Counted from the stretch's first letter, positions 18,432 through 27,596 are shown. The stretch is DNA of 45,202 bases from Mesorhizobium sp. M1C.F.Ca.ET.210.01.1.1 (GCF_004791585.1 NZ_SRUU01000039.1:1-45202), one strand, 5' to 3'. Numbers and translations are program-made. The notes: generated from the sequence alone by a model not told the origin.

Positions 18432-19088
18432 TCAGCCGATCTTCTGGCCGGTCTTGGCCCAGTCGGCGAGGAAGGCGGCAAGGCCCTTGTCGGTCAGCGG
18501 ATGGTTGACCAGCGCCTTCAGCGTCGCCGGCGGCGCGGTCACGACGTCGGCGCCGATGAGCGCCGCCTGCTTGACGTGGTTCACGGTGCGCACCGAAGCC
18601 GTCAGTATCTCGGTCTTGAAGTCGTAATTGTCGTAGATGGTGCGGATTTCCGAGATCAGCTCCATGCCGTCGGAGCCGGTATCGTCGATGCGGCCGACGA
18701 AGGGCGATATGAAGGAGGCGCCGGCCTTGGCGGCAAGCAGCGCCTGGTTGGCCGAGAAGCAGAGCGTGACGTTGACCATGCGCTTCATCTCGGTGCGGAT
18801 CGTCTTACAGGCCTTCAGCCCGTCCAGCGTCAGCGGCACCTTGATGCAGACGTTCGGCGCGATCTTGGCCAGCACCTCGGCCTCGGCCATCATGTCCTTG
18901 TACTCGGTGGCCACCACCTCGGCCGAAACCGGCCCTTCGACGATGTCGCAGATCTGCTTCGTCACCTCGGCGATCCTGCCGCCCGATTTCAGGATCAGCG
19001 AGGGGTTGGTGGTTACGCCGTCGAGCAGCCCCAGATCGTTCAGTTCCTTGATCTCCTTGATGTCGGCTGTGTCGACAAAAAATTTCAT
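18432..19088 (-). CDS. tal: Transaldolase, small (FSA/TalC-like) type
   Basis: A 218-residue TIM-barrel aldolase of the short transaldolase/fructose-6-phosphate aldolase group. The Schiff-base Lys is K83 in VCIKVPLT. The N-terminus MKFFVDTADIKEIKEL and the segments GVTTNPSLI, FSANQALLAAKAGA and SPFVGRIDD are characteristic. It would interconvert sedoheptulose-7-phosphate/glyceraldehyde-3-phosphate and erythrose-4-phosphate/fructose-6-phosphate in the pentose phosphate pathway; activity as a fructose-6-phosphate aldolase cannot be excluded. AAGGAG lies six bases before the ATG. It is divergent from priA. Confidence 0.93.
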   Translation of the reverse strand: MKFFVDTADIKEIKELNDLGLLDGVTTNPSLILKSGGRIAEVTKQICDIVEGPVSAEVVATEYKDMMAEAEVLAKIAPNVCIKVPLTLDGLKACKTIRTEMKRMVNVTLCFSANQALLAAKAGASFISPFVGRIDDTGSDGMELISEIRTIYDNYDFKTEILTASVRTVNHVKQAALIGADVVTAPPATLKALVNHPLTDKGLAAFLADWAKTGQKIG

Positions 19089-19178
19089 GGCAGTCTCCTT
19101 GGGGATTTCCTGGTGCCGCAGGGGCACGTTGCGGGTCGGCCTTTGCTCTAGACCAAAGTCGGGGCAAGGTCACGCGTG

Positions 19179-21362
19179 ATGATGGAAGATTCGCCCTTTG
19201 TCGCAGCAGCACCGGTGCTGGTGCCGATGCCGGCCGAACGGCCCTACACCTATGCCGTGCCGCAGGGCATGCGCGTGGTGCCGGGCTCGATCGTGCGCGT
19301 CCCATTGGGTCCCCGCCAGGTCGCGGGCATCGTGTGGGACGGCGTCGTCGAAACCGTCGATCCAAAGAAGCTGCGGCCGATCGAGGAGGTCTTCGATTGC
19401 CCGCCGATTGACAAGGCGATGCGCCGTTTCGTCGACTGGATCGCGCAATACACGCTGTCGGCGCCCGGCATGGTGGCGCGCATGCTGCTCCGGGCCCCCG
19501 AAGCCTTCGACCCGGAGCCCTGGATCGAAGGGCTGCAGCGCACGCTTGCCGAGCCCGACCGGTTGACGGATGCGCGGCGGCGCGTGCTGGAGACGGCCGA
19601 AGGCGGCCTGGCCTGGACGCGCTCCGGCCTCGCCCATGCAGCCGGCGTCTCCTCGACCGTCATCGACGGCTTGAGGGCGCAAGGCGTGTTCGAAACGGTG
19701 ATGATCCCGCCACGGCCGGTGGTGGCGGCGCCCGACCCCGGCCATGCCGTGCCGGACTTGATGCCGGACCAGAGGGCCGCCGCCGACACGCTTCGCGCCG
19801 CGGTCGCCGCCGAGGCCTTCAACGTCACACTGCTCGACGGCGTCACCGGATCGGGCAAAACGGAAGTCTATTTCGAAGCGGTGGCGGCGGCGCTCGACAA
19901 GAGCAGGCAGGTGCTGATCCTGCTGCCGGAAATCGCGCTCACCCACGCCTTCCTGGAACGGTTCCAGGACCGTTTCGGCGCCAAGCCCGCGGAATGGCAT
20001 TCGGACCTGCCGCCGAGGATGCGCGAGCGCGTCTGGCGGCAGGTGGCCGAAGGCGGCGTGCGCGTCGTCGCCGGCGCGCGCTCGGCGCTGTTCCTGCCGT
20101 TCAAGGAACTCGGCCTGATCGTCGTCGACGAGGAGCACGACCCGGCCTACAAGCAGGAGGACCGCGTCTTCTACAACGCCCGCGACATGGCGGTGGTGCG
20201 CGGCCATATAGGCAGCTTCCCGGTGGTGCTCGCTTCGGCGACGCCTTCTGTCGAGAGCCGCGTCAATGCCAGCCAGGGCCGCTACACCAGAGCGGTGCTT
20301 TCGTCGCGCTTCGCCGAGGCGGCGCTTCCCGACCTCAAATCGATCGATATGCGCCGCGCTCCGCCGGCGCGCGGCGGCTTCCTGTCGCCCCTCCTTCTGG
20401 AGCAGATGCAGCGTACGCTGGAGAGACGAGAGCAGTCGCTGCTCTTCCTCAACCGGCGCGGCTATGCGCCGCTGACGCTCTGCCGCGTCTGCGGCCATCG
20501 CTTCGGCTGTCCGGTGTGCTCGGCCTGGCTGGTCGAGCATCGCTTTCGCGGCCAGCTCGTCTGCCACCATTGCGGGCACAATGAGCGGCGGCCGGAGGCC
20601 TGCCCGGAATGCGGTACGCTCGATCATCTTGTCGCCTGCGGGCCAGGCGTCGAACGTATCGCCGAGGAGGTGGTGGGCCATTTCCCGGAGGCGCGCACCA
20701 TCGTCTTGTCGTCCGACCTTCTCGGCGGCGTGCGCCGGTTGCGGCTCGAGCTCGAGGCCGTCGCCAACGGCGAGGCCGACATCGTCATCGGCACGCAGCT
20801 CGTCGCCAAGGGCCACAATTTTCCCGGCATGACGCTGGTCGGCGTGGTTGACGCCGATCTTGGCCTCGCCAACGGCGATCCGCGCGCCGCCGAGCGCACC
20901 TTCCAACTGCTCAGCCAGGTGACGGGGCGCGCCGGCCGCACCGGCAAGAAGAGCCTCGGCCTCTTACAGACCTACCAGCCGGACCATCCGGTGATGCGGG
21001 CAATCGTCTCCGGCGATTCGGAGGCTTTCTACGAGCGCGAGATCGCCGAGCGCGAAAGGGCGGCGCTGCCGCCCTTCGGCCGGCTCGCCGGCATCATCGT
21101 CAGCGCCGCGACGCGGGGCGAGGCCGAAGGCCATGCGCGGGGATTGAGACGGGCGGCACCACAAGCCTCCGATCTCTTCGTGCTCGGTCCGGCCGAGGCG
21201 CCGCTGTCGCTGATCGGCGGCCGCCACCGTTTTCGCCTGCTGGTGCAGGGCGAGCGGCGCGCCGACATGCAGGGGTTCATTCGCGCCATGCTGGCCCATG
21301 GACCGAAGCTGCGCGGCTCGGTGCGCGTGCAGGTCGACATCGACCCGCAGAGCTTTCTGTGA
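19179..21362 (+). CDS. priA: Primosomal protein N' (replication restart helicase PriA)
   Basis: A 727-residue 3'-to-5' superfamily 2 helicase that reloads the replisome at collapsed forks. Visible are the N-terminal fork-binding domain, the Walker A motif GVTGSGKTEV (about residue 222), the DEEH box (IVVDEEHDPAYKQED), and GARSALFLPF. Four CxxC-type pairs bind zinc: CRVCGHRFGCPVC and CHHCGH...CPECG. Later motifs read IGTQLVAKGHNFPGMTLVGVVDAD and QVTGRAGR. The ATG at 19179 is preferred; GTG 19176 and ATG 19182 are adjacent alternatives. The 90-base gap to the divergent transaldolase gene must hold both promoters. Confidence 0.96.
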   Translation: MMEDSPFVAAAPVLVPMPAERPYTYAVPQGMRVVPGSIVRVPLGPRQVAGIVWDGVVETVDPKKLRPIEEVFDCPPIDKAMRRFVDWIAQYTLSAPGMVARMLLRAPEAFDPEPWIEGLQRTLAEPDRLTDARRRVLETAEGGLAWTRSGLAHAAGVSSTVIDGLRAQGVFETVMIPPRPVVAAPDPGHAVPDLMPDQRAAADTLRAAVAAEAFNVTLLDGVTGSGKTEVYFEAVAAALDKSRQVLILLPEIALTHAFLERFQDRFGAKPAEWHSDLPPRMRERVWRQVAEGGVRVVAGARSALFLPFKELGLIVVDEEHDPAYKQEDRVFYNARDMAVVRGHIGSFPVVLASATPSVESRVNASQGRYTRAVLSSRFAEAALPDLKSIDMRRAPPARGGFLSPLLLEQMQRTLERREQSLLFLNRRGYAPLTLCRVCGHRFGCPVCSAWLVEHRFRGQLVCHHCGHNERRPEACPECGTLDHLVACGPGVERIAEEVVGHFPEARTIVLSSDLLGGVRRLRLELEAVANGEADIVIGTQLVAKGHNFPGMTLVGVVDADLGLANGDPRAAERTFQLLSQVTGRAGRTGKKSLGLLQTYQPDHPVMRAIVSGDSEAFYEREIAERERAALPPFGRLAGIIVSAATRGEAEGHARGLRRAAPQASDLFVLGPAEAPLSLIGGRHRFRLLVQGERRADMQGFIRAMLAHGPKLRGSVRVQVDIDPQSFL

Positions 21363-21392
21363 AAGACCTCGTCAAGGCTGGAGCATCCATAT

Positions 21393-22088
21393 ATGAAGAC
21401 CCTTGGCCTTATCGGCGGCATGAGCTGGGAATCGACGGCGATCTACTACCGCCTGCTCAACGAGATCGTGCGCGAGCGCCTTGGCGGGCTGCATTCGGCA
21501 AAGCTCTTGTTGTGGTCGTTCGATTTCGCCGAGATCGCCGAACGCCAGCATGCGGGCGATTGGGAAGGCGCGGGGGCTCTTCTCGTCGAGGCGGCACGCG
21601 GATTGGAGGCGGCCGGCGCGCAGGGGCTGGTCATCTGCACCAACACCATGCACAAGCTCGCCGACGAGGTGCAGGCGGCGGTATCGATCCCGCTCATCCA
21701 CATTGCCGATGCCACGGCGCGCGCTGTCGTCCATGCCGGCGCGAAGCGCCCGGCGCTGCTCGCGACGCGCTTCACCATGGAGCAGGATTTCTACAAGGGG
21801 CGGCTCGCCGACAAATACGGTTTGCAGCCGGTGGTGCCCGACCAGGCCGGCCGCGACATGGTGCACCGGGTGATCTATGACGAGCTCTGCCAGGGCATCA
21901 TCAGCGAACCGTCGAAAGCAGCCTATGTCGAGGAGGTCGCGCGCATGCGGCGCGACGAAAAGATCGACGGCCTCATCATGGGCTGCACCGAGATCACCAT
22001 GCTGATCGGCCAGGGCGATTTCGACATTCCGGTGTTCGATACCACGCGCATCCATGCCGAGGCCGCCGTCGACTTCGCGCTCTCCTGA
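21393..22088 (+). CDS. Aspartate/glutamate racemase family protein, YgeA-like
   Basis: A 231-residue two-domain racemase. It begins MKTLGLIGGMSWEST. The first catalytic site reads ICTNTMHK, so a Thr (T83) stands where classical aspartate racemase has Cys; the second is MGCTEI with C198. The Thr/Cys pair is also known from Escherichia coli YgeA, a broad-specificity amino-acid racemase, so activity on several amino acids is more likely than strict Asp/Glu specificity. It begins 30 bases after priA in the same direction and may be transcribed with it. The ribosome binding site is weak (TGGAG). Confidence 0.87.
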   Translation: MKTLGLIGGMSWESTAIYYRLLNEIVRERLGGLHSAKLLLWSFDFAEIAERQHAGDWEGAGALLVEAARGLEAAGAQGLVICTNTMHKLADEVQAAVSIPLIHIADATARAVVHAGAKRPALLATRFTMEQDFYKGRLADKYGLQPVVPDQAGRDMVHRVIYDELCQGIISEPSKAAYVEEVARMRRDEKIDGLIMGCTEITMLIGQGDFDIPVFDTTRIHAEAAVDFALS

Positions 22089-22198
22089 TCCGGCGCTATC
22101 TTGATGCGCCTTTTCTAATGTGCCGCCGCCATCTGGCGCGCGGCTTTTCCTCCGCTAGAATGCCGGCAATTTCAAACAAGAATTTACGAGGGGATCAG

Positions 22199-22594
22199 AT
22201 GGACTTTGCGTTTCCGTGGCCCGCGAGCCAGGGCGAGTGGCTGGCATGGTCGAGCGCCGTCATAACCCTGCTCATCGGCCTCGTCCTGTTCCTGGCGCCG
22301 AATCTCGCCTTCCGCATCCTGCGCCTGCAGGTCAAGCCGGAGAAGGCGGCGGCGATCGCCGAGGGGCGCGGCCGCATGTCGGGCTTCTATCTCGGCGTCA
22401 GCCTAAGCTGCATCCTGCTCGCGCAGCCACTGCTCTACATGGCGCTCGGCTTCTCCTGGCTGTTCACCGCTTTCGGCCGGCTTTTGTCGATGATGTCGGA
22501 CGGCGCCAACACGCCTTTCAACTGGGCTTCCATCGTGGTCGAATTGGCGCTGGCGGCGCTGCCGCTGGCCTTCGCCTTCGGCTTCGTGCCGTGA
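22199..22594 (+). CDS. Small inner-membrane protein of unknown function
   Basis: A 131-residue protein with four probable membrane helices: about 17-38 (WSSAVITLLIGLVLFLAPNL), 60-82 (GFYLGVSLSCILLAQPLLY), 83-98, and 107-131 (SIVVELALAALPLAFAFGF). The layout resembles DUF4345-type membrane proteins, but I cannot confirm the family. The ATG at 22199 follows GAGGGG by six bases; an upstream open frame to 22118 has no binding site. Nothing around it suggests a function. A palindromic repeat begins six bases after its stop. Confidence 0.7.
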   Translation: MDFAFPWPASQGEWLAWSSAVITLLIGLVLFLAPNLAFRILRLQVKPEKAAAIAEGRGRMSGFYLGVSLSCILLAQPLLYMALGFSWLFTAFGRLLSMMSDGANTPFNWASIVVELALAALPLAFAFGFVP

Positions 22595-22599
22595 TGATC

Positions 22600-22702
22600 A
22601 AAGCGCGTCGCGCTGAAACGGATTCAAGCGACGCGCTTTAGGGTCTTGTTTTGATGCATGTCGTTTTCCCAAAACCGCTGCACACTTTTGGGCGACATGC
22701 AT
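22600..22702. repeat. Double-hairpin palindromic intergenic element
   Basis: Two perfect stems make up this element. AAAGCGCGTCGC (22600-22611) pairs with 22628-22639, and ATGCATGTCG (22654-22663) pairs with 22693-22702, enclosing an inner CCCAAAA/TTTTGGG stem (22668-22674/22686-22692). It resembles the palindromic repeats scattered through Mesorhizobium and related genomes. The remainder of the 345-base gap before atpH (22703-22939) holds the probable atp promoter and leader. Confidence 0.7.
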
Positions 22703-22775
22703 TAATCCGGCGCTTAGAGTTGGCCTTCGCCGCCTGATGCGACAAAAGTGCCTGAAAACCATGCCGGACGATGCA

Positions 22776-22804
22776 TTGCGGTCTTAAAAGGCCTGTGCTA
22801 GACG
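22776..22804 (+). promoter_or_regulatory. Candidate promoter of the atp operon
   Basis: TTGCGG (22776-22781) and TAGACG (22799-22804) are 17 bases apart and lie about 135 bases before atpH, the first gene of the operon. The match to the sigma-70 consensus is modest. Confidence 0.4.
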
Positions 22805-22939
22805 GCAATCGACTTTCGGCCGGGGATAGCGGAAGCCGCGCCTCCGTGCTTGGAAATTTGTAATAAGGTCAAAGATTTAGCCAGAGTTTTTGCTCGCGCC
22901 AACAATCTGCGGCCTGTCAGACAAGAGAAAAGACGGTCC

Positions 22940-23500
22940 GTGGCCCAATCGTCATCGCCAATCTCAGCTGTCGCAGAACGCTATGCAGGCTCGCTGTTCG
23001 AGCTCGCGCTGCAGGAAAATTCCCTCGCCAAGGTCGAGGCCGACCTCAATGATTTCGAAGCGATGCTCAACGGCAGCGCCGATCTCGCCCGGCTGATCAG
23101 CAGCCCGGTGTTTTCCGGTGACGATCAGGCCAAGGCGATCGGCGCGATCATCGCCAAGGCCAAGATCACCGGCCTCGTCGGCAACTTCCTGCGTGTCGTC
23201 GCCAAGAACCGCCGCCTGTTCGCCGTGCCCGGCATGATCAAGGCGTTCCGCCAGATCGCTGCCGACCATCGCGGCGAGGCGTCCGCCGAAGTCACCTCGG
23301 CGCATGCGCTGACGGCCGCGCAACAGACGGAGCTCAAGGCGACGCTGAAGAGCATCGCGGGCAAGGACGTGGCCATCGCCATGACTGTCGATCCGTCGCT
23401 GCTCGGCGGCCTGATCGTCAAGATGGGCTCGCGCCAGATCGATACGTCGCTCAAAACCAAACTCAATTCGCTCAAGCTTGCACTGAAAGAGGTCGGCTGA
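22940..23500 (+). CDS. atpH: ATP synthase F1 subunit delta
   Basis: A 186-residue OSCP/delta subunit that joins the F1 head to the peripheral stalk. The N-terminal helical domain contains VAERYAGSLFELALQ, and the C-terminal part contains VTSAHALTAAQQTELKATL and VDPSLLGGLIVKMGSRQIDTSLKTKLNSL, the family signature. The start is a GTG (SSSPISAV context at the N-terminus); the frame is open back to 22850 but the family starts here. It is the first gene of the F1 operon and its stop overlaps the atpA start by one base. Confidence 0.95.
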   Translation: MAQSSSPISAVAERYAGSLFELALQENSLAKVEADLNDFEAMLNGSADLARLISSPVFSGDDQAKAIGAIIAKAKITGLVGNFLRVVAKNRRLFAVPGMIKAFRQIAADHRGEASAEVTSAHALTAAQQTELKATLKSIAGKDVAIAMTVDPSLLGGLIVKMGSRQIDTSLKTKLNSLKLALKEVG

Positions 23501-25029
23501 TGGACATCCGCGCCGCGGAAATTTCCGCAATTCTGAAAGACCAGATCAAGAATTTCGGCAAGGAGGCCGAGGTCTCCGAAGTCGGCCAGGTTCTGTCCGT
23601 CGGTGACGGCATCGCCCGCGTCTACGGCCTCGACAACGTCCAGGCCGGCGAGATGGTCGAGTTTCCGGGCGGCATCCGCGGCATGGCGCTGAACCTCGAA
23701 GCCGACAATGTCGGCGTCGTCATCTTCGGTAACGACCGCGACATCAAGGAAGGCGACACCGTCAAGCGGACCGGCGCCATCGTCGACGTTCCGGTCGGCC
23801 CCGGCCTGCTCGGCCGCGTCGTCGACGCGCTCGGCAATCCGATCGACGGCAAGGGCCCGATCAAGGCCACCGAGCGTCGCCGCGTCGACGTCAAGGCGCC
23901 CGGCATCATTCCGCGCAAGTCGGTGCATGAGCCGATGTCGACCGGCCTCAAGGCCATCGACGCGCTGATCCCGGTCGGCCGCGGCCAGCGCGAGCTGGTC
24001 ATCGGCGACCGCCAGACCGGCAAGACCGCCATCATCCTCGACACGATGCTGAACCAGAAGTCGGTGCACGACAACGGCCCGGAGAAGGAGAAGCTCTACT
24101 GCGTCTACGTCGCCGTCGGCCAGAAGCGCTCGACCGTCGCGCAGTTCGTGAAGGTGCTGGAGGAGCGCGGCGCGCTCGACTACTCCATCATCATCGCCGC
24201 CACCGCGTCCGATCCTGCGCCGATGCAGTTCCTGGCGCCGTTCGCCGGCTGCACGATGGGCGAGTATTTCCGCGACAACGGCATGCATGCCCTCATCAGC
24301 TACGACGACCTGTCGAAGCAGGCCGTCGCCTATCGCCAGATGTCGCTGCTGCTGCGCCGCCCGCCGGGCCGCGAAGCCTATCCGGGCGACGTGTTCTATC
24401 TGCACTCGCGTCTGCTCGAACGCGCCGCCAAGCTCAATGACGACAACGGCAACGGCTCGCTGACCGCGCTGCCGATCATCGAAACGCAGGCCAACGACGT
24501 GTCGGCCTACATCCCGACCAACGTGATCTCGATCACCGACGGTCAGATCTTCCTCGAAACCAACCTGTTCTTCCAGGGTATCCGCCCGGCGGTGAACGTC
24601 GGCCTGTCGGTGTCGCGCGTCGGCTCCTCGGCGCAGATCAAGGCGATGAAGCAGGTCGCAGGCTCGATCAAGGGCGAGCTCGCGCAGTACCGTGAAATGG
24701 CGGCCTTCGCGCAGTTCGGCTCCGATCTGGACGCCGCCACGCAGCGCCTCTTGAACCGCGGCTCACGCCTGACGGAGTTGCTCAAGCAGCCGCAGTTCTC
24801 GCCGCTCAAGGTCGAGGAGCAAGTCGCGGTGATCTTCGCCGGCGTCAACGGCTATCTCGACAAGCTGGCGCTCAACCAGGTCGGCAAGTTCGAGCATGGC
24901 CTGCTCAGCCACATGCGCTCGGCCGGCAAGGATGTGCTCGACGGCATCCGCGAGGAAAAGGCGCTGTCGGACGACCTGCGCGCCAAACTGAAGGCGGAAA
25001 TCGACGCCTTCGCCAAGACCTTTGCTTGA
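23500..25029 (+). CDS. atpA: ATP synthase F1 subunit alpha
   Basis: A 509-residue subunit of the F1 head. The nucleotide-binding loop is GDRQTGKTA (about residues 168-176), and the signature PAVNVGLSVSRVGSSAQ is present near 365. It binds ATP at the non-catalytic sites and forms the alpha3beta3 ring. The start overlaps the atpH stop (TGATG), with GAGGT upstream inside atpH, so translation is coupled. The length is standard. Confidence 0.98.
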   Translation: MDIRAAEISAILKDQIKNFGKEAEVSEVGQVLSVGDGIARVYGLDNVQAGEMVEFPGGIRGMALNLEADNVGVVIFGNDRDIKEGDTVKRTGAIVDVPVGPGLLGRVVDALGNPIDGKGPIKATERRRVDVKAPGIIPRKSVHEPMSTGLKAIDALIPVGRGQRELVIGDRQTGKTAIILDTMLNQKSVHDNGPEKEKLYCVYVAVGQKRSTVAQFVKVLEERGALDYSIIIAATASDPAPMQFLAPFAGCTMGEYFRDNGMHALISYDDLSKQAVAYRQMSLLLRRPPGREAYPGDVFYLHSRLLERAAKLNDDNGNGSLTALPIIETQANDVSAYIPTNVISITDGQIFLETNLFFQGIRPAVNVGLSVSRVGSSAQIKAMKQVAGSIKGELAQYREMAAFAQFGSDLDAATQRLLNRGSRLTELLKQPQFSPLKVEEQVAVIFAGVNGYLDKLALNQVGKFEHGLLSHMRSAGKDVLDGIREEKALSDDLRAKLKAEIDAFAKTFA

Positions 25030-25058
25030 ACGAAGCCGAACGGGATCGGGTTTGAAGC

Positions 25059-25943
25059 ATGGCTTCGTTAAAAGACCTTCGTAACCGTATCGCCTCGGTC
25101 AAGGCGACGCAGAAGATCACCAAGGCGATGCAGATGGTCGCCGCGGCGAAGCTGCGTCGCGCGCAGGAAGCGGCGGAAGCGGCCAGGCCCTATTCCGAGC
25201 GGATGGGCGCGGTGCTGGCCAACATCACCCAGGCGATCGGCGGGGGCGGCGATGCCCCGGCGCTGATGACCGGCACCGGCAGGGACGATGTGCATCTGCT
25301 CATCGTCTGCACCGCCGAGCGCGGCCTGTGCGGCGGCTTCAACTCGCAGATCGCGCGTCTTGCCCGCGACCACATCCGCCGGCTTCTGGCCGACGGCAAG
25401 CAGGTCAAGATCATCTGCGTCGGCAAGAAGGGTTTCGACATCCTGCGCCGCGACTACAGCTCGCTGATCCTCGAGCGTGTCGACCTGCGCGAGGTCAAGA
25501 CGCTCGGCTTCGCCAACGCCGATGCGATCGCGCGCAAGGTCATCCAGCTCTTCAGCCAGGGCGGTTTCGATATCTGCACGCTGTTCTACTCGCAGTTCAA
25601 GTCGGTGATCAGCCAGATCCCGACGGCGCAGCAGATCATCCCGGCGGCCCAGGCTTCCGCCGCCGCCGAGGCTGGCAACGCCGGTGGCGCGGTCTACGAA
25701 TACGAGCCGGAGCCGGGCGAGATCCTCTCCGACCTCATTCCGCGCAACATCGCGGTGCAGATCTTCCGGGCGCTGCTGGAAAACGCGGCCGGCGAGATGG
25801 GCGCGAAGATGAGCGCGATGGACAATGCGACGCGCAATGCCGGCGACATGATCAACAGGCTGTCGATCACCTACAACCGCCAGCGGCAGGCGCAGATCAC
25901 CAAGGAACTGATCGAAATCATTTCGGGCGCCGAGGCGCTCTAA
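25059..25943 (+). CDS. atpG: ATP synthase F1 subunit gamma
   Basis: A 294-residue rotor shaft subunit. The N-terminal coiled-coil helix MASLKDLRNRIASVKATQKI and the C-terminal helix MDNATRNAGDMINRLSITYN, the family signature, form the shaft inside the alpha3beta3 ring. It lies 29 bases after atpA and 72 bases before atpD. The upstream ribosome binding site is weak, which suggests reinitiation from atpA. Confidence 0.98.
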   Translation: MASLKDLRNRIASVKATQKITKAMQMVAAAKLRRAQEAAEAARPYSERMGAVLANITQAIGGGGDAPALMTGTGRDDVHLLIVCTAERGLCGGFNSQIARLARDHIRRLLADGKQVKIICVGKKGFDILRRDYSSLILERVDLREVKTLGFANADAIARKVIQLFSQGGFDICTLFYSQFKSVISQIPTAQQIIPAAQASAAAEAGNAGGAVYEYEPEPGEILSDLIPRNIAVQIFRALLENAAGEMGAKMSAMDNATRNAGDMINRLSITYNRQRQAQITKELIEIISGAEAL

Positions 25944-26015
25944 GCACGCGCCGCGCGGGGCGCTGACCTCGCGGCGGACGGCGTGACCAACGGATAGACG
26001 AAAAGGGCAAAGACG

Positions 26016-27596
26016 ATGGCGAAAGCAGCTACCCCGAAGACCGCCGCCAAGGCGGCACCGGCCCCCAAGGCGGCAAAGGCTCCGGCAGCAGCCGCGAAGG
26101 CCGCTCCGGCCAAGAAGGTGGCCGCTCCGGCCAAGGCAGCGGCGCCCGCCAAGGCGGCAAGCGTTGCGGCGAAGCGGGTCGGCGCCGCCGGCAAGGTCCG
26201 CCAGGTCATCGGCGCCGTCGTCGACGTGCAGTTCGAAGACCATCTGCCGGCCATTCTGAACGCGCTCGAAACCGACAATGTCGGCAACCGCCTGGTGCTC
26301 GAGGTCGCCCAGCATCTCGGCGAGAACACCGTGCGCTGCATCGCCATGGACTCGACCGAAGGTCTGGTGCGCGGCCAGGACGTGTTCGACACCGGCGCGC
26401 CGATCTCGGTTCCGGTCGGCCCGGGCATGCTCGGCCGCATCATCAATGTCATCGGCGAGCCGGTCGACGAAGCCGGCCCGGTCGACGGCGTCGAGCTGCG
26501 CGCCATCCACCAGCCGGCTCCGGCCTATGTCGATCAGTCGACGGAAGCGCAGATCCTGGTCACCGGCATCAAGGTTCTCGACCTGCTCGCGCCTTACGCC
26601 CGCGGCGGCAAGATCGGCCTGTTCGGCGGCGCCGGCGTTGGCAAGACCGTGCTGATCCAGGAGCTGATCAACAACGTCGCCAAGGCCCACGGCGGCTTCT
26701 CGGTGTTCGCCGGCGTCGGCGAGCGCACCCGCGAAGGCAACGACCTCTATCATGAGTTCATCGAATCGGGCGTCAACAAGAAGGGCGGCGGCCAGGGTTC
26801 GAAGGCAGCGCTCGTCTACGGCCAGATGAACGAGCCGCCGGGCGCGCGCGCCCGCGTCGGCCTGACCGGCCTCACCGTCGCCGAATATTTCCGCGACCAG
26901 GGCCAGGACGTGCTGTTCTTTGTCGACAACATCTTCCGCTTCACGCAGGCGGGCTCGGAAGTGTCGGCGCTGCTCGGCCGTATTCCTTCCGCGGTGGGCT
27001 ATCAGCCGACGCTGGCCACCGACATGGGCGCGCTGCAGGAGCGCATCACCACCACGACCAAGGGCTCGATCACCTCGGTGCAGGCCATCTACGTGCCGGC
27101 CGACGACCTGACCGACCCGGCGCCGGCGACTTCGTTCGCCCACCTCGACGCCACCACCGTGCTCAACCGCGCGATCTCGGAAAAGGGCATCTACCCGGCC
27201 GTCGATCCGCTGGATTCCACCTCGCGCATGCTCGACCCGATGGTCGTCGGCGAGGAGCACTACCAGGTGGCGCGCCAGGTGCAGTCGATCCTGCAGCGCT
27301 ACAAGTCGCTCCAGGACATCATCGCGATCCTGGGCATGGACGAGCTCTCGGAAGAGGACAAGCAGACCGTTGCGCGCGCCCGCAAGATCGAGCGCTTCCT
27401 GTCGCAGCCGTTCTTCGTCGCCGAAGTGTTCACGGGCTCGCCGGGCAAGCTGGTCGATCTCGCCGACACCATCAAGGGCTTCAAGGGCCTCTGCGCCGGC
27501 GACTACGATCACCTGCCGGAAGCTGCCTTCTACATGGTCGGCGGCATCGACGAGGCGGTCGAGAAGGCGCAGCGCCTGGCGGCTGAAGCGGCGTAA
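26016..27596 (+). CDS. atpD: ATP synthase F1 subunit beta with Ala/Lys/Pro-rich N-terminal extension
   Basis: A 526-residue catalytic subunit. The core begins at about residue 60 (GKVRQVIGAVVDVQF) and carries the P-loop GGAGVGKT, GERTREGNDLYHE and the signature around PAVDPLDSTSRML. It converts ADP and phosphate to ATP. About 58 residues at the N-terminus are unusual for beta subunits in general: low complexity, made of AAPAKAA-like units, and strongly basic. A similar tail occurs in AtpD of Brucella and other Hyphomicrobiales, so it is a lineage trait rather than an error. The start at 26016 is the only ATG ahead of the core with a purine-rich leader. Confidence 0.97.
   Translation: MAKAATPKTAAKAAPAPKAAKAPAAAAKAAPAKKVAAPAKAAAPAKAASVAAKRVGAAGKVRQVIGAVVDVQFEDHLPAILNALETDNVGNRLVLEVAQHLGENTVRCIAMDSTEGLVRGQDVFDTGAPISVPVGPGMLGRIINVIGEPVDEAGPVDGVELRAIHQPAPAYVDQSTEAQILVTGIKVLDLLAPYARGGKIGLFGGAGVGKTVLIQELINNVAKAHGGFSVFAGVGERTREGNDLYHEFIESGVNKKGGGQGSKAALVYGQMNEPPGARARVGLTGLTVAEYFRDQGQDVLFFVDNIFRFTQAGSEVSALLGRIPSAVGYQPTLATDMGALQERITTTTKGSITSVQAIYVPADDLTDPAPATSFAHLDATTVLNRAISEKGIYPAVDPLDSTSRMLDPMVVGEEHYQVARQVQSILQRYKSLQDIIAILGMDELSEEDKQTVARARKIERFLSQPFFVAEVFTGSPGKLVDLADTIKGFKGLCAGDYDHLPEAAFYMVGGIDEAVEKAQRLAAEAA

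Noticed and set aside
26025..26190. Short repeated units that could suggest a CRISPR-like or tandem array
   Set aside because: The repeats are in frame, vary in length and encode the Ala/Lys/Pro tail of AtpD; there are no spacers of constant length.
25068..27512. Open frame of 814 codons on the minus strand across atpG and atpD
   Set aside because: It is the antisense shadow of two certain ATP synthase genes in GC-rich DNA; the predicted protein is rich in Arg, Asp and Ala and has no recognisable domain.
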